NCBI GenBank assembly: GCA_001512985.1
Contig: LFRX01000041.1
Coordinates: forward strand, 31,170 to 48,102
Direction: 5' to 3'
DNA from: Acholeplasmatales bacterium DTU056
Lineage (GTDB): Bacteria; Bacillota_I; Bacilli_A; ML615J-28; CAG-698
DNA length: 16,933 nucleotides
Position 1 is the first letter of the stretch; each line of letters starts with the position of its first letter. Under the pieces are notes generated by a model. That model worked only from the letters and a program-made list of their open reading frames with translations, was not told where the DNA came from and ran no database searches. The position numbers and the translations under genes were made by a program. Shown piece by piece: positions 1 through 6,556 of the stretch.

Positions 1-122
1 TCTAAAACTTTTGTTTCTTTATCTTTTTTGGTAGCAACTTGTTTTGCTTTAGAAGTTGATGAGGTTTTTCTCTTCGAAGTTGTTTTTGTTGCTTGTTCTT
101 TCTTTTCGTTTTCTTTTAACAC
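1..122 (-). CDS. Partial CDS, N-terminus of a Lys/Thr/Ser-rich protein
   Basis: A reading frame opens with GTG at 122-120 and runs without a stop off the left edge, giving 40 codons plus two bases. The start is well supported: AGGAGG (136-131) lies 8 nt upstream and overlaps the TAG stop of the preceding gene, so the two genes are probably one transcript. The visible peptide begins MLKENEKKEQATKTTSKRKT and stays rich in Lys, Thr, Ser and Ala. It looks like a disordered, highly basic tail that might contact nucleic acid or act as a linker. I cannot identify the protein, because the folded part lies outside the window. Confidence 0.75.
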   Translation of the reverse strand, partial: MLKENEKKEQATKTTSKRKTSSTSKAKQVATKKDKETKVL

Positions 123-134
123 TTCTTCCACCTC

Positions 135-1154
135 CTATGAAAGGAAATCTTTAATAATTTGATAAATTGTTAATACTAATAAACCAATTCCGCCTAATAG
201 CGAAGTCCATATCAAGATAAAACGAAGACTAACAAATAACCAATTCCAGCGTTTTATCTTGGCCCCACTTACGACAACTTGTTTGGAGACATTGTTAAAT
301 CTTTGTAAAGTCATTCGAGATTCGCCCACTTGGTCCATGCGTAGAGGTGGATATTTATCTGGTTTATTTAGTACTTTAGCTAAATAATAACGTCGCGCTC
401 TTTGACTTTTTCGGCGAAAATCGCGATTTAAAATGTTCTTAGCATTTTTTAACATTTTTTGTGTGCGATAGTAGTTTTTACGATATTCATTTTGAACTGT
501 GTCAATAAACTTAAGGACAAGAATTCCTACAATAATTGCATATAAAGAAATATTAATAGCTATTTGAGCCCACTGGTAATTAGCAAAAAAGCTATTTAGT
601 GAATTATGGACAATGTTTCCGACTTTTGGTCGAAATAAACGAATAACAAAATTATTTTCATGATAAACGATGCTTATCATCACAACAAACATCATCACAA
701 ATAATATTTGTTTTATGAATCCGAAGCGTGGAAAGGAAATTTTACCAATCATTGTAAAAGTCGATTCCGCAACCTTCACGCTTTCATATTTTTCTTTATT
801 ATATGATTTTATCCATTCATTAAAATTTCTTTTTAATATTTTCCGTTTTTGTCTTCGGCTGTATTGTCCACTTCGCATTAAATCGCTAAGTAAAATATAC
901 TCGTCTTTGTCTTTGACATAATATTCTTCAATGGTATTAACTTTAAATTCCGATTCATTTAAATTATGAGAAAACGGATTTCCTTTTAAATAATGATCTA
1001 AAGCATCTTGATAAGCCGGTTTTTCATCAGGAATCGATATCGGAAAATCGACCTCTTCCCATTGCTTATTGGCATTTAAGACATATTGCTTGATAGTTGG
1101 TGCATCACTTCTTCTTAGCATGATAGTAGATGGGTGGGAAATGTTTTGGTCCAT
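135..1154 (-). CDS. Unrecognised membrane protein with three predicted helices
   Basis: This 339-residue protein belongs to no family I recognise. Residues 1-140 form a soluble, charged region with a very basic patch around 99-110. Hydrophobic segments follow at about 146-164 and 196-217. Residues 218-300 are again hydrophilic and strongly basic (many Arg/Lys at 225-262), and a last hydrophobic segment lies at about 308-331, near the C-terminus. The Arg/Lys-rich stretches next to the helices suggest cytoplasmic faces by the positive-inside rule. The ATG start has GAGGTGA about 4-5 nt upstream. The gene follows the CvpA-like gene by 27 nt and precedes the left-edge gene by 12 nt, so all three probably form one transcript. 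No catalytic motif is visible. That it is a real gene is secure; its function is unknown. Confidence 0.85.
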   Translation of the reverse strand: MDQNISHPSTIMLRRSDAPTIKQYVLNANKQWEEVDFPISIPDEKPAYQDALDHYLKGNPFSHNLNESEFKVNTIEEYYVKDKDEYILLSDLMRSGQYSRRQKRKILKRNFNEWIKSYNKEKYESVKVAESTFTMIGKISFPRFGFIKQILFVMMFVVMISIVYHENNFVIRLFRPKVGNIVHNSLNSFFANYQWAQIAINISLYAIIVGILVLKFIDTVQNEYRKNYYRTQKMLKNAKNILNRDFRRKSQRARRYYLAKVLNKPDKYPPLRMDQVGESRMTLQRFNNVSKQVVVSGAKIKRWNWLFVSLRFILIWTSLLGGIGLLVLTIYQIIKDFLS

Positions 1155-1181
1155 AAACTCACCTCAAAAGAGAGAACATCA

Positions 1182-2648
1182 TTACTTATAATAATACGTT
1201 CTAATTTCCAAAATAAAATGCATTTGATTTTGTAATTCATCCATATTACTTGGAGTACCATCAATAACATCAGTAAAGTATCCCCATAATAATGGATTTT
1301 GAACTAACTTAAATTTGCTTGGATCTTTAAACGTTTTGACTAAGATGATTTTATTACTAATATTTATATTTTGATTAATAGTTTCAATTTGTTTAGCATA
1401 TTTTTCGTATTGTCTAAATAAAAAATTATATTTTTCACCAATTACTTTAAGGCTTGGATTATTAAAGTTTGTTTGATAGTGGTTTTGAAATTTCTTTGCT
1501 AGAGCAAGAGTTTTTTGATGATCTTTTAAAACATTGGCAATAACTTCTTCATAAGTAGTTCCACTAGTTTCATCTTTTACTTGGTCATATATCCACTGAT
1601 TTAATCCTTGATATACTTCTAATGCCAAACTTAATTCATTAAAATGTTGTAGATAGCCATTATCTTCATCTAAAATAAAATTATATAAACTTGTTAAGTT
1701 GCTAGTTGTTAAATCTTCATTAAAAGCAAATAATAACTCTATATATATTTGATTTTGTTCTAAAAAAGTAAAGTATCTAACTAACCGACTTAAATGTGGA
1801 TTAGTACTTAGAGCATTTTCCTCTTCACTTTGGACAATTTGATATATTTTCTGATTTTCCGCTTTAGCAAGCAGTGCTTTAGTATATCCAGCAACACTTA
1901 AATTAGTAGTTGGAAGATGATCATTAATTAAGGATTTAGCCGTTGAACTGGTAATTAAAATATCTAAATTGACCAAAAAATCATTTTCAATATTACGCAT
2001 TTCACTATCAATAGCAAAAATTTTGGTTGTGATACTAGTTAGCAAGCGGTTAGTTAAATAATCTTCCGCTTCTTTTAAATCATCATATTCATCTTTGATT
2101 GTTAAACGATAGTAATTGTAGTTTTCAAACGAACTAATCTTTAATGACTGCTCAACAAAGACTCTCGTTAACCCCTTTTTTTGATATGGAATAATATCAA
2201 AACCTAAGGCAATAATTAATACTAATGCTAAATATGCATTTACAAAACCAATAATACTTCCTAAAATTCGTGAATATATTTTTGGTTTATGAGTCAATTC
2301 TTTTTCAACGGATGGGCGAAATATTAACTTACATAAACTAATAATAGCCCATATGATAATAAAAATTATTAGATATATAATCCATACTGAAAGTAGTGAT
2401 GGTAATTCACTAATCTTAAAAACTTTTGCAGAATTATTTATTAGTTTATTGATGCTAGCACTAAATTTTTGAAACTCAGCTAATAATACCAGCTTTTTAT
2501 TAATCAATTCCACAACCACAAAAAATAATCCTAATTGAAATAAACGAATGGCACTTTTAACAAATCCGCGATAAAAATAAAAAAATATTCCAAATAAAAG
2601 AACAGTTATTATAACAAAGTCAAAATTAAAGTGCCGCAAAAAATCCAT
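1182..2648 (-). CDS. CvpA-family membrane protein with a long extracytoplasmic extension
   Basis: The 488-residue product has four hydrophobic segments in its first 150 residues (about 10-27, 33-50, 86-106 and 127-150). They resemble the CvpA (colicin V production) fold, including the family-like R-I-L-G-S-I-I-G turn at 126-133 just before the fourth helix. CvpA proteins are usually about 160-180 residues. Here a further 340 or so polar, Asn- and Tyr-rich residues follow helix four with no recognisable domain. The start is ATG 2648-2646, 5 nt after GGAGG (2654-2658). An in-frame TTG further upstream overlaps this Shine-Dalgarno and is not the start. The gene has its own promoter (2699-2727) and probably drives two downstream genes. 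Family membership is inferred from topology and one motif; the role may be in the cell envelope. Confidence 0.7.
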   Translation of the reverse strand: MDFLRHFNFDFVIITVLLFGIFFYFYRGFVKSAIRLFQLGLFFVVVELINKKLVLLAEFQKFSASINKLINNSAKVFKISELPSLLSVWIIYLIIFIIIWAIISLCKLIFRPSVEKELTHKPKIYSRILGSIIGFVNAYLALVLIIALGFDIIPYQKKGLTRVFVEQSLKISSFENYNYYRLTIKDEYDDLKEAEDYLTNRLLTSITTKIFAIDSEMRNIENDFLVNLDILITSSTAKSLINDHLPTTNLSVAGYTKALLAKAENQKIYQIVQSEEENALSTNPHLSRLVRYFTFLEQNQIYIELLFAFNEDLTTSNLTSLYNFILDEDNGYLQHFNELSLALEVYQGLNQWIYDQVKDETSGTTYEEVIANVLKDHQKTLALAKKFQNHYQTNFNNPSLKVIGEKYNFLFRQYEKYAKQIETINQNINISNKIILVKTFKDPSKFKLVQNPLLWGYFTDVIDGTPSNMDELQNQMHFILEIRTYYYK

Positions 2649-2698
2649 AGTATCCTCCAAAATCCTACTAAAAGATGGATAAAACTACTTTTTTTATA

Positions 2699-2727
2699 AT
2701 TATATCATTTTTTATGTATTTTTACAA
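2699..2727 (-). promoter_or_regulatory. Sigma-A-type promoter of the cvpA-like operon
   Basis: On the minus strand, TTGTAA (2727-2722) lies 17 bp upstream of a perfect TATAAT (2704-2699). It sits between the tsaD terminator and the cvpA-like start, and predicts an RNA start near 2692 with a leader of about 44 nt. Confidence 0.75.
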
Positions 2728-2754
2728 ATCATTTTAAATCAATTATCATAAACA

Positions 2755-2797
2755 AAAATAAAAAACTAGGAATTTATCAATTATAAATTCCTAGTTT
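2755..2797 (-). terminator. Rho-independent terminator of the tsaE-tsaB-rimI-tsaD operon
   Basis: A perfect 15-bp stem (arms 2763-2777 and 2783-2797, 5-nt loop) is followed on the minus strand by a T-rich run (2767-2755). The first RNA arm encodes the last four residues and stop of tsaD, so the terminator is built into the coding end. Confidence 0.9.
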
Positions 2798-3749
2798 GGT
2801 TTTTTAAATATTTGAAATAACCACTAACAGCAATCATCGCCGCATTATCCGTACAATATTCAAAAGAAGGGAATGTTAAAACAACACCTGGAAGTTGAGA
2901 AACTTTTTCTTTCATTAAATTGCGTAACCCTCGGTTAGCAGCAACCCCCCCTGCCACAATAATATGTTTAGCATTGTATTCTTGAGCAGCTTGGATAGTT
3001 TTATCCACTAGCACTGTTGTTGCAACTGTTTGAAATGACGCCGCTAAATCAGCTAAATTTAATTCTTCATTTTTCATTTTACTTTGATTAATTAAATTTA
3101 TTACTGCCGACTTAAGTCCTGAAAAACTAAAGTTATAACTATCCTTATCTAAATAAACTAATGGTAATTGATAACGGAAAGTTCCTTGTAAAGCCAGTTG
3201 ATCAACATATTTTCCCCCTGGATATGGAAGTCCCATAACTCGTCCAACTTTATCATAGGCTTCCCCAACGGCATCATCCATTGTTTTTCCAAGAATTTCA
3301 AAATCATAATGATCTCTCATTAAAACTAGTTCTGTATGACCACCCGAAACTACTAATGCAATAATCGGAAAGTAAAAATCACTTTCTAAATAGTTGGCAT
3401 AAATATGTCCAGTTAAATGATTAACATATATAATTGGAATATTATTAGCTAAAGCAAAAGCCTCCGCTGATATAATTCCGACTAGTAATGAACCTATTAG
3501 TCCGGGTTCACTAGTGACGGCGACTAAATCAATATCACTTGCGTTTAATTGAGCTTGTTGTAAGGCTTGTTCAAACACAAAGGTTAGTTTGCCGACGTGA
3601 TGACGGCTAGCCACTTCTGGAACAACACCACCAAATTCTTCATGAATAGCAATTTGTGAAAAGACAACGTTAGCTAAAACTTGTTTACCATCTTTGACTA
3701 TTGCTACACTAGTTTCATCACAACTTGTTTCTACACCTAATACTATCAT
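2781..3749 (-). CDS. tsaD: tRNA threonylcarbamoyladenosine transferase TsaD
   Basis: TsaD transfers the threonylcarbamoyl group from TC-AMP to A37 of ANN-decoding tRNAs, working with TsaB and TsaE in the cytoplasm. The 322-residue ASKHA-fold protein has the opening GVETSCDETS (5-14), the metal-binding HLTGH (His111, His115), SGGHTE (135-140), the block around MDDAVGEAYDKVGR (157-170), the NFSFSGLKSA stretch (206-215), AGGVAANRGLR (266-276) and the metal ligand Asp301 in CTDNAA. Its length is slightly shorter than the usual 335-340 residues. ATG 3749 follows GAGGTGAACAA and overlaps the rimI stop as ATGA, indicating translational coupling. It is the last gene of the operon, and a terminator stem overlaps its final codons. 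Confidence 0.97.
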   Translation of the reverse strand: MIVLGVETSCDETSVAIVKDGKQVLANVVFSQIAIHEEFGGVVPEVASRHHVGKLTFVFEQALQQAQLNASDIDLVAVTSEPGLIGSLLVGIISAEAFALANNIPIIYVNHLTGHIYANYLESDFYFPIIALVVSGGHTELVLMRDHYDFEILGKTMDDAVGEAYDKVGRVMGLPYPGGKYVDQLALQGTFRYQLPLVYLDKDSYNFSFSGLKSAVINLINQSKMKNEELNLADLAASFQTVATTVLVDKTIQAAQEYNAKHIIVAGGVAANRGLRNLMKEKVSQLPGVVLTFPSFEYCTDNAAMIAVSGYFKYLKNQTRNL

Positions 3750-4198
3750 TTGTTCACCTCAAAATATTTCACCATTACTTCCGCATCTTCCCCATCCGAA
3801 TAATATCTTGGTCTAACAAAAGCATATTCAAAACCATATTTTTGATATAAGTTTTTGGCTCGATAATTACTTTTACGTACTTCAAGACTTAAAAACTCGA
3901 CCCCAGATTTTTGACATAAATCCAAAACTAACTCTAATAATTCTTTGCCAAAACCTAATCCTTGATAAGGCGTATTAACATAAAAATTAATAATCTCCGC
4001 CCGATTTTCTACAAGCCACATTCCTATATATCCATGAACTTCTTGTTCGATTTCTAATACAAAATAAAAAGCAAACTCATTTAGAGTAAGTTCTGTATAT
4101 AACATATCATACCCTAAACTAGTTCCAAAAATTTCTTCTTCTTGTTTTACTACCGCTTCAATATCCGCAACTGTCATTGGACGTATTTGATATTTCAT
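3746..4198 (-). CDS. rimI: GNAT N-acetyltransferase RimI-like
   Basis: This 150-residue GNAT protein fits RimI, which acetylates the N-terminal alanine of ribosomal protein S18 in E. coli. The acetyl-CoA loop reads YQGLGFGKELL (about 79-89), with Gln where the classic motif has Arg. The C-terminal block EVRKSNYRAKNLYQKYGFE is typical of RimI, as is the following R-P-R-Y-Y-S. The ATG overlaps the tsaB TGA stop by 4 nt and has GAGGAGCATT in front. Placement between tsaB and tsaD is the Bacillus order, which supports the name. As in other Bacillota, substrate specificity beyond S18 cannot be told from sequence. Confidence 0.9.
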   Translation of the reverse strand: MKYQIRPMTVADIEAVVKQEEEIFGTSLGYDMLYTELTLNEFAFYFVLEIEQEVHGYIGMWLVENRAEIINFYVNTPYQGLGFGKELLELVLDLCQKSGVEFLSLEVRKSNYRAKNLYQKYGFEYAFVRPRYYSDGEDAEVMVKYFEVNK

Positions 4199-4782
4199 AA
4201 TGCTCCTCGTAAGTAATTAGGTACTACTAAATGGACATCAGGGTGTTCTTGTAAAAACGGTGAGTTAATAATATTTTCAAAATTAAAGAAATAATTATCT
4301 TTAATAATAACTGCTTGAGGAAATTGATTTACTAATTGTGTAAAATCTTCATCACTCATATATGTATCAGTTACTAAATATTTCTCGCTATTATCTTTCC
4401 GTTCAATCACATTAGTATATACAAATCCGCGTTTAGCTTTTAAAGCCGTAACATATATTCCATCACTTATTCTTTTGCCACTACTTAAAATATCTAAACT
4501 ACTAATCGTATATAATTTTTTATTAGCAGTCCAGGCAAACATTTTCCCAACACTTAACGCTAATCTAACTCCTGTATATGATCCTGGACCAATTCCAACA
4601 ATAAATTGATCAAAATCAAATATGGATAAATTTGTTTCCATTAACCCTTTTTTAATCAACGGAATTAAATTATCAGAATGGTCATTTTTTCCAATATGTT
4701 CAACTTTATAAATTTCTTTATTATCAATTACAAAGGAAATATATAAAACGTTTGATGATGTATCAAGAATCATAGTTTTCAT
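4195..4782 (-). CDS. tsaB: tRNA threonylcarbamoyladenosine biosynthesis protein TsaB
   Basis: TsaB is the non-catalytic ASKHA partner that dimerises with TsaD and is needed for t6A synthesis. The 195-residue product opens MKTMILDTSS and carries the hallmark GPGSYTGVR at 65-73 and the typical C-terminal PNYLRGAL. I place the start at ATG 4782-4780, which lies 8 nt after GAGGT (4791-4795). An in-frame ATG at 4797 lies upstream of that Shine-Dalgarno and is unlikely. The gene overlaps the tsaE end by 20 nt and the rimI start by 4 nt. Its stop is TGA, with the protein ending exactly where the family ends, which argues for standard TGA usage in this genome. Confidence 0.95.
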   Translation of the reverse strand: MKTMILDTSSNVLYISFVIDNKEIYKVEHIGKNDHSDNLIPLIKKGLMETNLSIFDFDQFIVGIGPGSYTGVRLALSVGKMFAWTANKKLYTISSLDILSSGKRISDGIYVTALKAKRGFVYTNVIERKDNSEKYLVTDTYMSDEDFTQLVNQFPQAVIIKDNYFFNFENIINSPFLQEHPDVHLVVPNYLRGAL

Positions 4783-5233
4783 ATTTACTAACCTCATTTA
4801 AAAAAGCTTCGTATTGACTTCCATAAGCTTTTACTTTAACTGCACGCGTCAAATCATCATTAATATCAATTACAATCTCTAATCTATTTTTTGGTAGTAA
4901 ATCTAATATATTTTTTCCCCATTCAATATAACTAACCCCATCTTTTTCGAAGTATTCTTCTAAATCAAAATCTTCTTCACCGCTAGATAAACGGTAAACA
5001 TCTAAATGATAAAAAGTTAAACGACCATGATAAATTTTCATAATTGTAAAAGTAGGACTATTGATTACATCTTTAACGCCTAAACCTTGTCCAATTCCTT
5101 TTGCTAGAACTGTTTTTCCAGCCCCTAATGTTCCTTCTATAGAAATTACCATATTTGGAAAGGCTAATTTTCCAATAATATTTCCAAAATTAATCATTTC
5201 TTGTTCATTTTTTATTGTAAATACTTTTTCCAT
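4763..5233 (-). CDS. tsaE: tRNA threonylcarbamoyladenosine biosynthesis ATPase TsaE
   Basis: TsaE is the small P-loop ATPase that resets the TsaB-TsaD complex during t6A formation. The 156-residue product shows Walker A GTLGAGKT (34-41), the SPTFTIMKIY block (59-68), HLDVYRL with Asp78, and YIEWG (102-106, Glu104-Trp105). ATG 5233-5231 gives MEKVFTIKN, the usual N-terminus; an upstream TTG at 5245 would overlap the expected transcription start and is rejected. The only Shine-Dalgarno-like bases are GGTG (5243-5240), and the promoter lies immediately upstream, so the leader is very short. It is first of four genes in the t6A/rimI operon and ends in TGA. Confidence 0.95.
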   Translation of the reverse strand: MEKVFTIKNEQEMINFGNIIGKLAFPNMVISIEGTLGAGKTVLAKGIGQGLGVKDVINSPTFTIMKIYHGRLTFYHLDVYRLSSGEEDFDLEEYFEKDGVSYIEWGKNILDLLPKNRLEIVIDINDDLTRAVKVKAYGSQYEAFLNEVSKYENYDS

Positions 5234-5250
5234 TTTAAACACCAATTAAT

Positions 5251-5280
5251 ATTATATCACATTATTATCTTTACTTACAA
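5251..5280 (-). promoter_or_regulatory. Extended -10 promoter of the tsaE operon
   Basis: On the minus strand, TTGTAA (5280-5275) and TGATATAAT (5259-5251) are 18 bp apart, with TATAAT perfect and the extended TG present. The -35 overlaps the cwlD stop codon. The predicted RNA start, near 5244, leaves only about 11 nt before the tsaE ATG. Confidence 0.75.
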
Positions 5281-5946
5281 ATGACGATTATTAAAATATT
5301 CTAAAACTCCAAAATAAATAGCCGCAGCCATTTTCATTTGATATTCTGGATTAGTTAATAATTGCAATTCATTTGGATTAGATAAATATCCAACTTCAAC
5401 TAAACATCCAATTTTATTAACATTATCGATTAGGAATTTATCAGTAATAGCTAAAGGATAACGTTTTGTATTCTTTAGATTTTCTTTTATTGAATCTAAA
5501 ATATAGGTGGCAAGTTTTCGGGATTCAAGATTATCAGCTTGATAAAAAGTTTGTGATCCATAAATTTTAGGACTCGTAAAACTATTAGCATGAATCGATA
5601 AATATATATCCGCGTCCGACTCATTTATTAGCTTGGCCCGCGCTCGCAAATCATCACGCTTCCGATTTTGACTTATTTCTGGGGCCAAGTCGTAATCACC
5701 AGTACGAGTTAAATAACATTTAAAACCATTAGCCTCAAATAGACTTTTTAAATAAAAACTAATTTCTAAAACAACATCTTTTTCATGAACACCATTAAAA
5801 CTTGCCCCACCATCTGGTCCACCATGGCCAGGATCTATATATATAACAATATTATCCTGTGAAAATGTTGGGCGTTCTTTTTTTTTACCTGATAAATAAT
5901 AGACTAACAATACTAATAACAAAACAATAATGACGTTTTTTTCCAT
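5275..5946 (-). CDS. cwlD: CwlD-like N-acetylmuramoyl-L-alanine amidase
   Basis: This is a zinc amidase of the Amidase_3 family, which removes peptide side chains from peptidoglycan. In Bacillus, CwlD does this for spore-cortex muramic-delta-lactam formation. A short signal or anchor helix (5-18) precedes the domain. Zinc ligands are His41 in DPGHGG, Glu55 in HEKD and His119 in SIHAN, and the catalytic Glu is Glu184 in VEVGYLSNP. The stretch RARAKLINESDADIYLSIHAN and the following SQTFYQ closely match CwlD, as does the short 223-residue length with no wall-binding repeats. I favour ATG 5946, preceded by GGGGG; another ATG 12 nt upstream (5958) has no Shine-Dalgarno. It lies alone between the lipoprotein terminator and the tsaE promoter. 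Assignment to CwlD rather than another Amidase_3 is likely but not certain. Confidence 0.88.
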   Translation of the reverse strand: MEKNVIIVLLLVLLVYYLSGKKKERPTFSQDNIVIYIDPGHGGPDGGASFNGVHEKDVVLEISFYLKSLFEANGFKCYLTRTGDYDLAPEISQNRKRDDLRARAKLINESDADIYLSIHANSFTSPKIYGSQTFYQADNLESRKLATYILDSIKENLKNTKRYPLAITDKFLIDNVNKIGCLVEVGYLSNPNELQLLTNPEYQMKMAAAIYFGVLEYFNNRHL

Positions 5947-5958
5947 CTTAACCCCCAT

Positions 5959-5981
5959 CTTAATAAATTGTATTTATTAAG
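5959..5981. repeat. Perfect 10-bp inverted repeat upstream of cwlD
   Basis: CTTAATAAAT (5959-5968) and ATTTATTAAG (5972-5981) are perfect reverse complements separated by 3 bases. The palindrome lies right before the cwlD start region and covers the candidate -10 TACAAT (5972-5967). It has no T-run of its own, so it looks more like an operator or leader hairpin than a terminator. Confidence 0.7.
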
Positions 5982-5996
5982 ATGAAAAAAAATAAC
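5967..5996 (-). promoter_or_regulatory. Candidate sporulation-type promoter of cwlD
   Basis: On the minus strand, AATACAAT (5974-5967) matches 7 of 8 bases of the sigma-E -10 consensus CATACAAT. TTATTT (5995-5990) resembles the -35 ATATTT with about 15 bp between. A sigma-A reading (TACAAT, poor -35) is also possible. cwlD is a sporulation gene in Bacillus, which makes this worth noting, but the match is weak. Confidence 0.35.
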
Positions 5997-6012
5997 CTTA
6001 ACGGTTATTTTT
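5983..6012 (-). terminator. Rho-independent terminator after the thioredoxin-like lipoprotein gene
   Basis: A 10-bp stem (AAAAATAACC 5988-5997, GGTTATTTTT 6003-6012, 5-nt loop) is followed on the minus strand by a run of eight T. The first arm contains the gene's last codon and TAA stop. It closes the S1-pgi-lipoprotein unit. Confidence 0.85.
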
Positions 6013-6556
6013 CGTTAGTGATTAATTGGAAATAACTTTTATAAATAGTTTTTAATTCTTCTTGTTGATCATTGGATAAATTACGAATCCAATTGCCATT
6101 TTCATCTTTAAATGTTGCTATATGATGAGCTACTATTGTTCCATCCTTAACAAAATAAACATCTGGAACAACAATCCGTGGTGTGCCTTCTTCATCATAT
6201 GCTAAATCATCAACTTGTTTAGTAATAATTTCTACTAAATTTAAATATTCATCAGTCTTATCTTTGCGCATTTCATAAATATCAAAATATAAAATTCGTC
6301 TATAATTTACTTCTTTCGCACTTTGATTTAGTAACGGCATTACGGCTTGACAATATGGACATGTACTAAAACCAAAAATGACTACTCCAGTTTTATTTGT
6401 CAATAAATCAATTACTTCGTGATATGTGGCAACTTTATAAACATGATGTTCATCATTAATATTAGGATAGTCTTGCAATATTTTATCATTTTCTTTGTTG
6501 TTACATCCTGTTAATAATAAGACTATTAAAAAAAGACTAATTATTATCTTTTTCAT
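6005..6556 (-). CDS. Thioredoxin-fold lipoprotein with CPYC motif
   Basis: The 183-residue product has a lipoprotein signal peptide: KK, a hydrophobic core (4-15) and lipobox LLTGC with Cys18 as the lipidation site, so it should sit on the outer face of the membrane. A thioredoxin-like domain follows, with GFSTCPYC (Cys66 and Cys69) as redox centre and Pro131 in VVPDVYF as the probable cis-proline. CPYC is the glutaredoxin-type pair and could support thiol-disulfide exchange on exported proteins; the true partner is unknown. ATG 6556 follows GGAGG (6566-6570) by 9 nt and overlaps the end of pgi by 20 nt. The operon with pgi does not explain its role. Confidence 0.85.
   Translation of the reverse strand: MKKIIISLFLIVLLLTGCNNKENDKILQDYPNINDEHHVYKVATYHEVIDLLTNKTGVVIFGFSTCPYCQAVMPLLNQSAKEVNYRRILYFDIYEMRKDKTDEYLNLVEIITKQVDDLAYDEEGTPRIVVPDVYFVKDGTIVAHHIATFKDENGNWIRNLSNDQQEELKTIYKSYFQLITNEK

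Noticed and set aside
2646..2660. TTG at 2660 as the start of the CvpA-like gene
   Set aside because: The TTG overlaps the Shine-Dalgarno GGAGG; the ATG at 2648 is correctly spaced after it.
2661..2780. Possible riboswitch or small RNA in the gap before the CvpA-like gene
   Set aside because: The gap is explained by the tsaD terminator, a sigma-A promoter and a 44-nt leader with no further conserved structure seen.
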